A DNA stretch of 64,000 nt from Kordia sp050633145 (GTDB taxonomy: Bacteria; Bacteroidota; Bacteroidia; Flavobacteriales; Flavobacteriaceae), in NCBI RefSeq assembly GCF_050633145.1, contig NZ_JBOEFY010000030.1:3959-67958 (forward strand), given 5' to 3'. The first letter of the stretch is position 1; every line of letters begins with the position of its first letter. Of the stretch, positions 1 through 8,475 are shown piece after piece. The position numbers and the translations under genes were made by a program. The notes below the pieces were generated by a model, which worked only from the letters and a program-made list of their open reading frames with translations, had not been told where the DNA came from and did no database searches.

Positions 1-128
1 TTTTTTGCCGTGATAGTTTGTTTTGTAGGTTCTTTGCTTTGTTCATTTTCTGAAGCAATTTCGTCTTTTGAACAGCTTATGATACATAAACTAATCAACA
101 AGAAGTAGAAAATTTGATTTTTTTTCAT
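1..128 (-). CDS. Lipoprotein, N-terminal part only (runs off the left edge)
   Basis: An ATG on the minus strand at 128 opens a frame that stays open to the window edge (42 codons). The protein begins MKKNQIFYFLLISLCIISC, a short basic N-terminus, a hydrophobic core and a lipobox ending in Cys19, followed by a charged linker (SKDEIASENEQSKEP). This is a clear lipoprotein signal; the body of the protein lies outside the window, so no function can be given. A TACGG-type palindromic box lies about 110 nt upstream. Confidence 0.6.
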   Translation of the reverse strand, partial: MKKNQIFYFLLISLCIISCSKDEIASENEQSKEPTKQTITAK

Positions 129-240
129 GTCTGGTTTGGTTATAAATATTAGTATTCTTTTTCAATGTAAATATTTATTTCAGCATGTTATAATCATCTA
201 TTTAACGCAAACGTTTTCGTGTTGATAAGTTTTTTATTTA

Positions 241-255
241 TATGGTTTTACCGTA
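241..255 (-). promoter_or_regulatory. TAYGG-N5-CCKTA palindromic box, third copy
   Basis: The plus strand reads TATGGTTTTACCGTA, an imperfect palindrome fitting TAYGG-N5-CCKTA. The same pattern lies before both small double-glycine peptide genes (13444-13458 and 60054-60068). Here it sits in the intergenic space 112 nt before the truncated lipoprotein start. A regulatory role is inferred from the pattern alone. Confidence 0.3.
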
Positions 256-283
256 AGTATTGGGCTTCACTTTAACCCATAAA

Positions 284-311
284 AAAAGATCACTTGTTAT
301 AGTGATCTTTT
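284..311 (-). terminator. Intrinsic terminator
   Basis: Perfect 11-bp inverted repeat (AAAAGATCACT / AGTGATCTTTT) with a 6-nt loop, flanked by A and T runs so it could work on both strands. It lies downstream of the acyl-CoA dehydrogenase gene and upstream of the lipoprotein start, so it most likely ends the dehydrogenase transcript. Confidence 0.75.
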
Positions 312-332
312 GATTTTACGATTTGTTTTCCG

Positions 333-402
333 AAGTACTTCTCGATACTATTTTCTTTCATTTCGACTCCGCTCAATGTGCAAAAAATCACTCGAAGTGA
401 CG
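333..402 (+). repeat. Dispersed intergenic repeat, copy A
   Basis: Begins AAGTACTTCTCGATAC, carries the module TTTCGACTCCGCTCAATG at 361-378 and ends CACTCGAAGTGACG. Matching copies lie at 19776-19823 and 20605-20650 (inverted) and at 43550-43599, 60126-60175 and 63824-63897. The ends CACTCGAAGTG and AAGTACTT are themselves near-palindromes. Confidence 0.8.
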
Positions 403-425
403 TGTAGCTTTTCATGAGTGTCTCT

Positions 426-653
426 TATGTTGCAGGCTTATAGTCCTTTCCGTCAATAATCATTTTGGCGATAATCTTTTTTTGAAATTTTCGCAAAATG
501 ATTTTAAACTAACTATGTTGCAGGCTTATAGTCTTTTCCGTCAATAATCATTTTGGCGATAATCTTTTTTTGAAATTTTCGCAAAATGATTTTAAACTAA
601 CTATGTTGCAGGCTTATAGTCCTTTCCGTCAATAATCATTTTAGCGATAATCT
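426..653 (-). repeat. 88-bp tandem repeat built from the acyl-CoA dehydrogenase 3' end
   Basis: Units start at 426, 514 and 602, spaced exactly 88 bp. The third is partial (to about 653) and is the true 3' end of the gene. The two downstream units keep the last 17 codons and the stop almost unchanged (a synonymous Ala codon in both, one Lys codon change in the middle unit), followed by 36 bp of non-coding DNA. Within each full unit AATCATTTTGGCGA and TCGCAAAATGATT can pair as a hairpin. There is no start codon context, so the extra copies are fragments. Confidence 0.85.
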
Positions 654-1767
654 CTCTTAAGATTTCAGACGTTCCGCCACCGATAGGTCCTAAGCGGCTA
701 TCACGAAGTAAACGTGCCATTGGGTATTCTTCCATATAACCATATCCACCTAGCATTTGCAAACATTGGTACACAACAGTATCTGCCATTTTAGTCGATT
801 GCAATTTAGATATTGTAGCTTCTTTTACTACATATTCTTTTTTATTTAATCTGTAGGCTACAGTATAGTTATAGGTTTTACAAACTTCAAGTTCTGCTGC
901 CAAGTCTGAAATTGTGTGGCGTAATGCTTGAAATTTGTCGATTGTTCTACCAAATGCTTGACGTTCTGACATGTATTGTATAGCATATTCAATCGCGTAT
1001 TCTGCTCTAGCATGTGCATTGATTCCCATAATGAGTCTTTCTAATGCAAAATGCTGCATAATGTAAGGGAATCCCATGTTTTCCTCTCCCATTAAGTTTG
1101 CTACAGGCACCTCAACATTGTCAAATGCAATTTCGCCAGTATCAGAAGCTTTCCAACCTAGTTTGTCTAATTTAGTTGCTGAAATCCCTGGCATGTCACG
1201 ATCTAACACAAAAATGCTAATTCCTTTGTTTCCAAGTTCAGGATTTGTTTTTGCAGCTACTACTAAATAGTCACTATACACACCATTTGTAATGAATGTT
1301 TTTGAACCATTTATAATGTACTTGTCTCCTTTTTTAACTGCCGTAGTACGCATTCCTGCTACATCCGATCCTCCAAAAGGTTCTGTTATACATAAACAAC
1401 CAATTTTTTCACCTGTGATACTTGGCGTTAAGTAACGTTCTTTTATATCGTGATTTCCTTCTTTATTTATGTGTGTCATTGCTAAATATGCGTGTGCCCA
1501 TATAGCTGCTGCAAATCCACCAGAATTGATACGTTGTAGTTCTTCTAAAAGTATTACTGTATAGAAAAGATCTAAGTCCATTCCGCCATAAGCTTCTGGA
1601 TAAGCAATTCCAAAGAATCCCATTTCACCAAACTTCTCCCAAATAAAGCGTTCTATGGTTCCTGTTTTTTCCCACTTTTCAATGTGTGGAACAACTTCTT
1701 TCTTTAAAAAATCTCGTAAACTTTCTCTAAAAAGATGGTGTTCTTCATTAAAGTACATGCTTTCCAT
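601..1767 (-). CDS. Acyl-CoA dehydrogenase
   Basis: A 388-residue FAD flavoenzyme of the acyl-CoA dehydrogenase family, which introduces an alpha-beta double bond into an acyl-CoA and passes electrons to ETF. Visible signatures are the family motif ITEPFGGSDVAGMRTTA in the middle domain, SERQAFGRTIDKFQALRH in the C-terminal helical domain, and LGGYGYMEEYPMARLLRDSR near the end. The MCAD catalytic Glu position is Gly here (GGGTSEI), as in isovaleryl- and long-chain-type enzymes whose base sits on another helix. I start at the ATG at 1767; an upstream in-frame TTG adds three residues and an ATG at 1758 removes three. The substrate cannot be read from sequence. The 3' end is duplicated downstream. 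Confidence 0.9.
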   Translation of the reverse strand: MESMYFNEEHHLFRESLRDFLKKEVVPHIEKWEKTGTIERFIWEKFGEMGFFGIAYPEAYGGMDLDLFYTVILLEELQRINSGGFAAAIWAHAYLAMTHINKEGNHDIKERYLTPSITGEKIGCLCITEPFGGSDVAGMRTTAVKKGDKYIINGSKTFITNGVYSDYLVVAAKTNPELGNKGISIFVLDRDMPGISATKLDKLGWKASDTGEIAFDNVEVPVANLMGEENMGFPYIMQHFALERLIMGINAHARAEYAIEYAIQYMSERQAFGRTIDKFQALRHTISDLAAELEVCKTYNYTVAYRLNKKEYVVKEATISKLQSTKMADTVVYQCLQMLGGYGYMEEYPMARLLRDSRLGPIGGGTSEILREIIAKMIIDGKDYKPAT

Positions 1768-1790
1768 ATATGGCAATTTTTTTAGTTTTT

Positions 1791-2870
1791 TTATTGAATA
1801 TGCAAATATACTTCAATTATCTCTATTTTATCCGCTGGAAAGTTTCGAATTTTTGTCAATTCTTCAAAATTTTTAAATCCTTCACGAAGTGTTCGTTGAT
1901 TCATAATTTCATCTGCTACCTCATAATTTATATATGGTATTTTCAGTAACTCCTCCAAAGTACAGGTGTTCAGATTTATTTTTGCAATAGTTGGTTTTTC
2001 TAAATAAAAACGTTTCCATAGTTTTTCAATGACTTCTGGCTTGAGTCCGTATACATCGTCTATTTGTGATTCCGTCACAAATCCACCTAATTTTGTTCTA
2101 TATTTTACAATTCGTGCAGAGAGTTTTTCACCAATACCATATACTTTTCTAAGTTCTTCTATGCTAGCTTTATTAATATCTATTTTAGAAATCGTTATTT
2201 CTCCTATATAAAAACGCTTCCAAACTTTCTGGATTACCTCTGGTTTTAAACCATATACTTTTTCTAATTGTGATTCTGTTGTAAATCCGCCCAATCTTGT
2301 TCGGTATTTTACAATTCGCGCAGAGAGTTTTTCACCAATGCCGTATACTTTTCTAAGTTCTTCTATGCTAGCTTTATTAATGTCGCTCTTTTTCAGAACA
2401 ACTCCTTCTTTTTCAAGGTACTTTTTATTAGTATAAGTTGCTTTCTGTTTTTTACGTTTTACCCATTCGGGGAATTTGAAATAGGGTTTGATTTCGTTTA
2501 GTAGCGAATCAGAAACCTTTGTTATTGTTTGAAACTCCTTTGCTGAGTTTACATATTTATTTGTGGCTCTAAATTCGTGTAGCCTATCTATTTCTTCTGT
2601 AGACATACCTAAAGTAAACCCTTTGTAATCGGTGATAAAGTTTGGATTGAACGGATAGCGTTTTGGCTTCGTGTTTAGTGCAAGTAATTTTAACGAATCA
2701 ATATGCTGTTGATACGCTACAACTTTTGCATCTGAAAATAGTTTTGTAGCTGTTTTTGTGGGATTTGTGTAAAAGTAGATTCCTTGCACTATAAAGATTA
2801 GGGCTATAATACACAAAATCCCACTTCGTTCTGCTTTGAGAAACGTGAAGTGAGATTTTATATTTTTCAT
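1791..2870 (-). CDS. Membrane-anchored helix-hairpin-helix (ComEA-like) protein with internal duplication
   Basis: 359 residues. One membrane segment at about 17-34 (GILCIIALIFIVQGIYFY) is followed by a linker and three C-terminal HhH units, at about 163-231, 232-299 and 300-359. The units begin INKASIEELRKVYGIGEKLS, twice nearly identical with a 68-residue (204-bp) spacing, and then a diverged INLNTCTLEELLKI unit. HhH motifs of this type bind DNA backbone without sequence preference, and ComEA uses them to hold incoming DNA during transformation. Anchoring suggests a surface or periplasmic DNA-binding role, but no other competence gene is nearby, so that is inference. The near identity of the first two units points to a recent duplication. 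Confidence 0.8.
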   Translation of the reverse strand: MKNIKSHFTFLKAERSGILCIIALIFIVQGIYFYTNPTKTATKLFSDAKVVAYQQHIDSLKLLALNTKPKRYPFNPNFITDYKGFTLGMSTEEIDRLHEFRATNKYVNSAKEFQTITKVSDSLLNEIKPYFKFPEWVKRKKQKATYTNKKYLEKEGVVLKKSDINKASIEELRKVYGIGEKLSARIVKYRTRLGGFTTESQLEKVYGLKPEVIQKVWKRFYIGEITISKIDINKASIEELRKVYGIGEKLSARIVKYRTKLGGFVTESQIDDVYGLKPEVIEKLWKRFYLEKPTIAKINLNTCTLEELLKIPYINYEVADEIMNQRTLREGFKNFEELTKIRNFPADKIEIIEVYLHIQ

Positions 2871-2939
2871 GTGTTCGATGTTTTAAGTGATCGTCACATG
2901 AGTATTTTGGGTGTTTATTATTCTACGATAATCTATAGA

Positions 2940-4526
2940 TTATTTTTTGATAGCTTTCATATATCTTGAAAGTTCTTCTCTTACTCTTGGCGCTAGTAAT
3001 ACCAATCCGATCATGTTTGGAACCATCATTGCGAAAATCATTGCATCTGAGAATCCAATTACAGAACCTAAACTAATTGCAGCTCCAACTATAACAAATA
3101 AACAGAATAATACTTTATATGCATATTCCATTTTTTTAGTTCTTCCAAATAGGTATGCCCAACCTTGGTATCCATAATAAGACCAAGATATCATGGTGCT
3201 AAAAGCAAATAATACAACTGCAATTGTTAATACATAAGGGAACCAACTGATTGCACTTTCAAATGCTCCAGAAGTTAATAAAATAGCCCCTGCATCATCT
3301 AAACCTGCATTTGCTGCTGTTACATTACCAGTAATAATTAATACCAATGCTGTCATTGTACATACTACAACTGTATCAATAAATGGCTCTAATAAAGCCA
3401 CCATTCCTTCACTTGCTGCATATTTTGTTTTTACTGCTGAATGTGCAATTGATGAAGAACCGATACCTGCTTCATTCGAAAATGCTGCACGTCTAAATCC
3501 TTGAATTAATACACCAATAGCTCCACCAGCAACTCCTTCAGGACTAAATGCACCATCAAATATTTGAACAAACGCATCTCCTACCATACCTACATTCGCA
3601 AAAATTACGAATAAAGAAGCTGCGACATAAATCACTACCATAAAAGGAACAATTTTGTCTGTTACTTTCGCTATTTTCTTAATTCCTCCAATAATAACAA
3701 TACCAACTAAAATAGCCATTACAAGACCAAATACCCATCTATAACCATGAATAAAAGATTCCTCTCCTCCAGTCATGTGTTCAAATAATTGTGCTGCTTG
3801 ATTAACTTGGAACATGTTTCCACCTCCAAATGAACCTCCAATTACGAATATGGCAAATAATACGGCTAATACTTTTCCTAGTCCGGCTAGTCCTTTTGCT
3901 TTTAGTCCTTTTGTCAAGTAATACATTGGTCCACCATATACGGTTCCATCTTCTCCAATGTCTCTATATTTTACACCAAGCGTACATTCTACAAATTTTG
4001 ATGCCATTCCCAAGAAACCAGCTATAATCATCCAAAATGTTGCTCCTGCACCACCAATAGATACTGCAATAGCAACTCCTGCAATGTTTCCTAAACCAAC
4101 TGTTGCTGATAACGCTGCTGTTAAGGCTTGGAAGTGCGAAACTTCTCCTTCATGTCCTTCAATTGCAATTGTTTCAATATTATCACCTCCTGGTGTTGAA
4201 TCTCCTGCAGCCACCATAGATTCATGATGATCTACATCGTCATACTTCCCTCGAACAATATTTATAGAAGTTAAAAAACCTCTAAAATTGATAAATTTGA
4301 AATATACAGTGAAATAAAGTGCTCCTAAAATTAACGGAAATAATACCCAAAATACTTTGATATCATCCGTAAAAGGAATTTGATAAAAGATAAAATTCAC
4401 AAACCAGCCTGTAGCACTTCCAAAAGCTTCATCGATTTGTTTATCGAGACCTTTTTCGGCTGCATCCTGTGCAAATGTTAGTAGTGGCAATAGAATTGCA
4501 AATAATGAAAGAAGATATTTCTTCAT
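2940..4526 (-). CDS. Alanine/glycine:cation symporter (AGCS family)
   Basis: 528 residues. Sodium-coupled amino acid carrier of the inner membrane. The family signature is clear: LGNIAGVAIAVSIGGAGATFWM near 145-165, and GFRRAAFSNEAGIGSSSIAH near 345-365. About ten hydrophobic segments follow. It begins with a signal-peptide-like stretch (MKKYLLSLFAILLPLLTFAQ) ahead of the first conserved helix. A loop of about 35 residues (KYDDVDHHESMVAAGDSTPG and on) sits before the signature. Alanine or glycine is the usual substrate in the family; the exact one is not readable here. Confidence 0.9.
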   Translation of the reverse strand: MKKYLLSLFAILLPLLTFAQDAAEKGLDKQIDEAFGSATGWFVNFIFYQIPFTDDIKVFWVLFPLILGALYFTVYFKFINFRGFLTSINIVRGKYDDVDHHESMVAAGDSTPGGDNIETIAIEGHEGEVSHFQALTAALSATVGLGNIAGVAIAVSIGGAGATFWMIIAGFLGMASKFVECTLGVKYRDIGEDGTVYGGPMYYLTKGLKAKGLAGLGKVLAVLFAIFVIGGSFGGGNMFQVNQAAQLFEHMTGGEESFIHGYRWVFGLVMAILVGIVIIGGIKKIAKVTDKIVPFMVVIYVAASLFVIFANVGMVGDAFVQIFDGAFSPEGVAGGAIGVLIQGFRRAAFSNEAGIGSSSIAHSAVKTKYAASEGMVALLEPFIDTVVVCTMTALVLIITGNVTAANAGLDDAGAILLTSGAFESAISWFPYVLTIAVVLFAFSTMISWSYYGYQGWAYLFGRTKKMEYAYKVLFCLFVIVGAAISLGSVIGFSDAMIFAMMVPNMIGLVLLAPRVREELSRYMKAIKK

Positions 4527-4639
4527 GGTATTGTTTCAGTTAGTTAATATTTGTTTTTGGGTAATTTAAAGGTAGCAAGATGCTAAAAAAAAATTGCTTA
4601 ATCAAGTTTTCACTTGTTAAATAGGCTTATCAACCGTTT

Positions 4640-5647
4640 TTAAAGATTGTATTTTCGTTTTAATAATTCAATTTGCTCTGGGCGACCTAAGACGATTATT
4701 TTGGATTCTTTGGCTAATTTTAAATCGGCTCCAGGATTAATGATATATTCACCATCTGGGGTTTTATAACCAATAACAGTACATCCCGTTTCTTTTCGTA
4801 GGTCTAATTCTTTGAGTGAAATCTCTTTACCAGAAGGTGTTATATCTTCTGTACGTATTTCTTCTACATTGGTTGTATTTTTCCCACTGATGGAAAGATT
4901 GTCTATAAATTCAACTAAATCTGGAACTACAACAAGCGAAGCCATGTGCTCACCGCCAATTTTATCGGGCATAATTACATTATCAGCTCCAGCTAGTTTT
5001 AATTTTTTATATGAAGATTCTTCTGAAGCCCTACTAATAATAAGCAATTTTCCATTTATTTGTCTAGCCGAAAGTACTACAAATAAGTTGTCTGCATCAC
5101 TTGGAAGCGCCGTAATTAAACATTTTGCATTGTGAATTCCAGCTTTTTCCAACACCTCATCTTCACTAGCATTTCCTTCTACAAAGGATACCTCTAAGTT
5201 TTCATATCGTTCAATAACACTTCTGTTTTTTTCTATAATTACAAATTCTTGATTGTGTGTCTGTAATTTTTCAGCAGCTTGTTTTCCATTGCGTCCAAAT
5301 CCACAAATAATGATATGATTTTCCATGCGTCTGATTTTTTTTAAGGTCTTGCGTTGTATTATTCTTCTTAGCGTACTTCTACTTAATATATATTCGGTAA
5401 TTACAGAAATGGCATACGCAAAGACAAAGACACTAATAATGATTAGAAATACCGTAAATAATTTCCCTTGATCGTCTAAAACAACTGCCTCTTTAAAGCC
5501 AACCGTAGTAATGGTTATGACAGTCATGTATATAGCATCAATCCAGTTACTTCCTGATATGGACATAAATCCTATAACTCCAATAAGTAAGACTAGGAGT
5601 AGTAGCGTTAAGGCAATATAAAATTTTGACCGAAAGAATCTAAACAT
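4640..5647 (-). CDS. Two-TM potassium channel with RCK (TrkA-N/TrkA-C) domains
   Basis: 335 residues. Membrane helices at about 9-30 and 64-88 flank a pore loop with the filter TVGF (residues 48-51), followed by Lys-Glu where many K+ channels have Gly-Asp. A TrkA-N Rossmann domain starts at about 111 (HIIICGFGRNGKQAAEKL), and a TrkA-C-like domain covers about 250-335. This is the MthK/Kch architecture: a tetrameric channel gated by a cytoplasmic ligand-binding ring. The stop of the PspC gene lies only 3 nt before this ATG, so the two are co-transcribed. Confidence 0.85.
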   Translation of the reverse strand: MFRFFRSKFYIALTLLLLVLLIGVIGFMSISGSNWIDAIYMTVITITTVGFKEAVVLDDQGKLFTVFLIIISVFVFAYAISVITEYILSRSTLRRIIQRKTLKKIRRMENHIIICGFGRNGKQAAEKLQTHNQEFVIIEKNRSVIERYENLEVSFVEGNASEDEVLEKAGIHNAKCLITALPSDADNLFVVLSARQINGKLLIISRASEESSYKKLKLAGADNVIMPDKIGGEHMASLVVVPDLVEFIDNLSISGKNTTNVEEIRTEDITPSGKEISLKELDLRKETGCTVIGYKTPDGEYIINPGADLKLAKESKIIVLGRPEQIELLKRKYNL

Positions 5648-5650
5648 ATA

Positions 5651-5878
5651 TTATAAGTCAAATACAGAAGTTCGTTTGGTGTAAATTAAGTCTTTTAATC
5701 TTAATATAAAAGCTAGGGTAAGATATAATGCAAAACTAACCCCCAAAGTTGCAAATGTTACGTAAATGAAGAATAAGCGTACATTTTTAGCACGCATTCC
5801 TAAGCGTTCTGCTAAACGAGACAATGCTCCGAAGCCGTGTTTTTCAAAAAAATAACGCAGTTTGTATATAAACTTCAT
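5651..5878 (-). CDS. PspC-domain small membrane protein
   Basis: 75 residues from the ATG at 5878 (MKFIYKLRYFFEKHGFG). An in-frame ATG 42 nt upstream would give 89 residues, but the extra part is a Lys-rich stretch outside the domain. The fold matches a PspC unit: a short amphipathic N-terminal helix, the segment LSRLAERLGMRAKNVRLFFI, and one hydrophobic helix (VTFATLGVSFALYLTLAFIL). PspC proteins sense envelope stress. It is the first gene of a pair with the K+ channel, which suggests a link to membrane or osmotic status. Confidence 0.75.
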   Translation of the reverse strand: MKFIYKLRYFFEKHGFGALSRLAERLGMRAKNVRLFFIYVTFATLGVSFALYLTLAFILRLKDLIYTKRTSVFDL

Positions 5879-5920
5879 CTTTATTTTTTTAATGGTCTTG
5901 CAAGATAAAGTTTTTAGCAA

Positions 5921-5949
5921 AAAAAGCCACTACTAAGTAGTGACTTTTT
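5921..5949 (-). terminator. Intrinsic terminator
   Basis: Inverted repeat AAAAAGCCACTACT / AGTAGTGACTTTTT, 14 bp with one G-U-type mismatch and a very short loop, flanked by A and T tracts. It lies just past the stop of the metallopeptidase gene and before the pspC start, ending the former. Confidence 0.75.
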
Positions 5950-5972
5950 GATTTTTATAATCATTATTATTT

Positions 5973-6809
5973 CTAATAAAGTGCTTCCAATGCTGTAATG
6001 TCATTATTGTTGAAATCAATTGCTGGTCCGCATGATTGCATAATCGATGAAAAGTCTGAATCTGTTGGTGTTCCAGCAATATGGATTGCTCCAACACCAG
6101 CGCTACCTTCATTTATATTTACCCCACAACTTTCGCGTGTTTGGTAATCTGTATGACGAAGACCTATACAATGACCTATTTCATGTACCATTGTTCCTGC
6201 CAATTCGCTTACATTAGGTGCAATTGATAATTCAAACCAACGACTGTTAATTCCAAATCCTTTTGCTGGATCACCTCTACGTGACGGAAAACCTGCTGCT
6301 CTTCCTAAAGTGATAAATCCGCCAGACTCTAATTCGTAAAATTCTGTTACCTCAATATCCGCTTTGTTTCTTCCTCTTAGCCCAAAAGTAACTCTAGTAA
6401 AAGAAATGCGAAGGTTAAGATCATTATACATTTGAATAGTTTCATCGAGCGCATCAGAACCTATAGTTCCTAAATCTGGATCGACACTTATCGTAATAAC
6501 TCTTGGTAATGCATCCACGATGTTTCTCGTACGGTAATGCTTTGCCAATGGATCTACTGGCTGCAGTTCGTCAATTTGTGCGTAGGTAAAAAACATGTCT
6601 TCTACTGCAACTCCATCTTCTCCCATGAAGTTTGTTTCAAACGCTGTTGAAGTATCAAAATAAGCTGCATCAAGCTTTGCTAAAATTTCAGGACTTATTT
6701 TTCCCTCTTCCTGTAAAGGTTCGTCAGATTGGTCAGACTGACATGCTGTAAATACTGCAAATACAACTGTAAATGCAATTAACATTGATAAAAGTTTTTT
6801 GGTTTTCAT
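5973..6809 (-). CDS. HEIGH-type zinc metallopeptidase lipoprotein (M57-like)
   Basis: 278 residues. Lipoprotein signal with lipobox FTAC (Cys23), so probably anchored at the outer membrane. The metzincin-like zinc site is HEIGHCIGLRH (His209, Glu210, His213, His219), followed by SSIMQSC with Met257 as the likely Met-turn. This matches the Bacteroidetes dual-action HEIGH metallopeptidase group. Glu210 would be the general base. It has its own terminator at 5921-5949. The peptide substrate is unknown. Confidence 0.85.
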   Translation of the reverse strand: MKTKKLLSMLIAFTVVFAVFTACQSDQSDEPLQEEGKISPEILAKLDAAYFDTSTAFETNFMGEDGVAVEDMFFTYAQIDELQPVDPLAKHYRTRNIVDALPRVITISVDPDLGTIGSDALDETIQMYNDLNLRISFTRVTFGLRGRNKADIEVTEFYELESGGFITLGRAAGFPSRRGDPAKGFGINSRWFELSIAPNVSELAGTMVHEIGHCIGLRHTDYQTRESCGVNINEGSAGVGAIHIAGTPTDSDFSSIMQSCGPAIDFNNNDITALEALY

Positions 6810-7022
6810 ACTGAAGATTTTTGGTCTTTTTTGGTTAATAATGTTCTAAACATAGAAAGAAACGAAGCTTTTTACTACAAAAATTGAGGCTTTTCGCTGA
6901 ACTACAATTATTCAAGCTAATAATGATAAAAAACTGTTTTATGATTAAGTTTTTTACTACAAAAAAATATTCTTTTTCGAGTTAAAACTCACAACCCCTT
7001 TTCAAAAAACTTGTATAATCCA

Positions 7023-8315
7023 CTAATATTCAATCTTTTTAACAATCAAACGATTTCCTATAGCACATTGCAAACATTGTTGTTTGTCACAATAATTCTT
7101 CTTTAATTCTAATAATGCCTGTGTATGTAAAGCATTTTCAATAGTTATTTCTTTTGCTTTGAATTTTTGAATGATTGCATTTTTTTCAGGTGTGATTGTT
7201 TGTAATAGCATTAGCAAATTCTCTACATTCGGCTTGCCTATATATTTTTCATAACAATATTTTAGTGGCAGTATACTATTGATTAAAAGTACATCGATGA
7301 ACTTTTTTGATACTTTTTTAATGCGTTTGGGCGAAGATTTCTCAAATGTGTAATGCGTTTCCCAGAATAAACTCGTTGGCACTTGCAACAAATCATATAA
7401 TTGTTCTAACGAAGTGGTGGCTACTATTTTTGAAAACAGATTGCTCTGTTGGTGATATACTGTTGCCAATTGAGAAGCGCGAATGGTAGGGAAGTTTGCA
7501 GGGCGTGTTCTAAAGAATTGCAATGGAACAGTTGTCTTTTTTACATGCTGAAATTTATGACATAGATACTTGAACTCTTGTTGTAATTCGTCATAGTATG
7601 ATTCTTGAGTTACTTCTTGCGAAAGCAATCCAAAGATTCCAAACAAGAAAGCTTCCAACGAACCTCTTTTAGCACTTAGTTTTCGAATAATTGTAAAATC
7701 AACCGAACACGCTGCTTCAAAAAATGCATCACTATTGAGTTTGAGTCCAAAACCTTTGGCAAGTAATCTGAATAAAACTGCTTCCCAATCGTATTCCGTT
7801 TTTTTAACTAATTGCTCTATTGCATCGGCTTTGGTTTCTAATCGTTCAATATAAATACGTTCCAGCCAATTTTCAAATTCAAAATTATTCAACACAGGGA
7901 AATCTGCTCCGCATGAAATCCACTCTTCAGGCGAATTGAGCAAGTCTCTATAACGTTGCAATACAACCGAATTACTATAGTGTTTGAGAATTAGTGTAGG
8001 AATAACCGAATTGTCTTTTCTGTGAATTTCAATATCATGTTCCCAAACAACATGCAAAATAACATTGTCATAGTTTCGATCATTTTCATGGTTATGTACA
8101 AACCAATCAGACGATTTCACATGCATTTCTACATTTCCTGCCCAAATTTGATTTCCTATTTTTAATTGCGCATTAAAAAAGTCGGGACCAGCATGATGAT
8201 TATGTGTACCTAAATTTATAATTTCTACAAGTTCGCCTTTAGTTGTTTGTATATTTTGCAGCTGTAGTTTTCCAAATTTCCACAAATAATACAAGAAATC
8301 TTCTCTTACGGTCAT
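7023..8315 (-). CDS. DUF2851 family protein
   Basis: 430 residues, full length for the family. The N-terminus MTVREDFLYYLWKFGKLQL and the block NLGTHNHHAGPDFFNAQL, with its His-His/Asp cluster, are family hallmarks. The C-terminus carries a CDKQQCLQCAIG cysteine motif (Cys-X4-Cys-X2-Cys). No signal peptide, so cytoplasmic. The family has no assigned function that I know of; the His/Asp and Cys clusters suggest metal binding. Monocistronic by spacing. Confidence 0.85.
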   Translation of the reverse strand: MTVREDFLYYLWKFGKLQLQNIQTTKGELVEIINLGTHNHHAGPDFFNAQLKIGNQIWAGNVEMHVKSSDWFVHNHENDRNYDNVILHVVWEHDIEIHRKDNSVIPTLILKHYSNSVVLQRYRDLLNSPEEWISCGADFPVLNNFEFENWLERIYIERLETKADAIEQLVKKTEYDWEAVLFRLLAKGFGLKLNSDAFFEAACSVDFTIIRKLSAKRGSLEAFLFGIFGLLSQEVTQESYYDELQQEFKYLCHKFQHVKKTTVPLQFFRTRPANFPTIRASQLATVYHQQSNLFSKIVATTSLEQLYDLLQVPTSLFWETHYTFEKSSPKRIKKVSKKFIDVLLINSILPLKYCYEKYIGKPNVENLLMLLQTITPEKNAIIQKFKAKEITIENALHTQALLELKKNYCDKQQCLQCAIGNRLIVKKIEY

Positions 8316-8475
8316 ATTGATAATTATTAAATTCTTAATAAACTCAATGAGGGAAAAGGATTTCTTATTCTACGTAAGATTAATAGTGTAAAAATACACT
8401 TTTTTACATTTTATTTTATAAATTGTAAAGAACAATTAATTCAATAACCTACCGTTACTTGAACTTTTTAAATGA

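Noticed and set aside
426..653. CRISPR-like array
   Set aside because: Units are contiguous 88-bp copies without spacers and derive from the acyl-CoA dehydrogenase 3' end.
6870..6968. 15-bp direct repeat TTTTTTACTACAAAAA upstream of the metallopeptidase
   Set aside because: Low-complexity AT sequence in two copies, no pattern beyond that.
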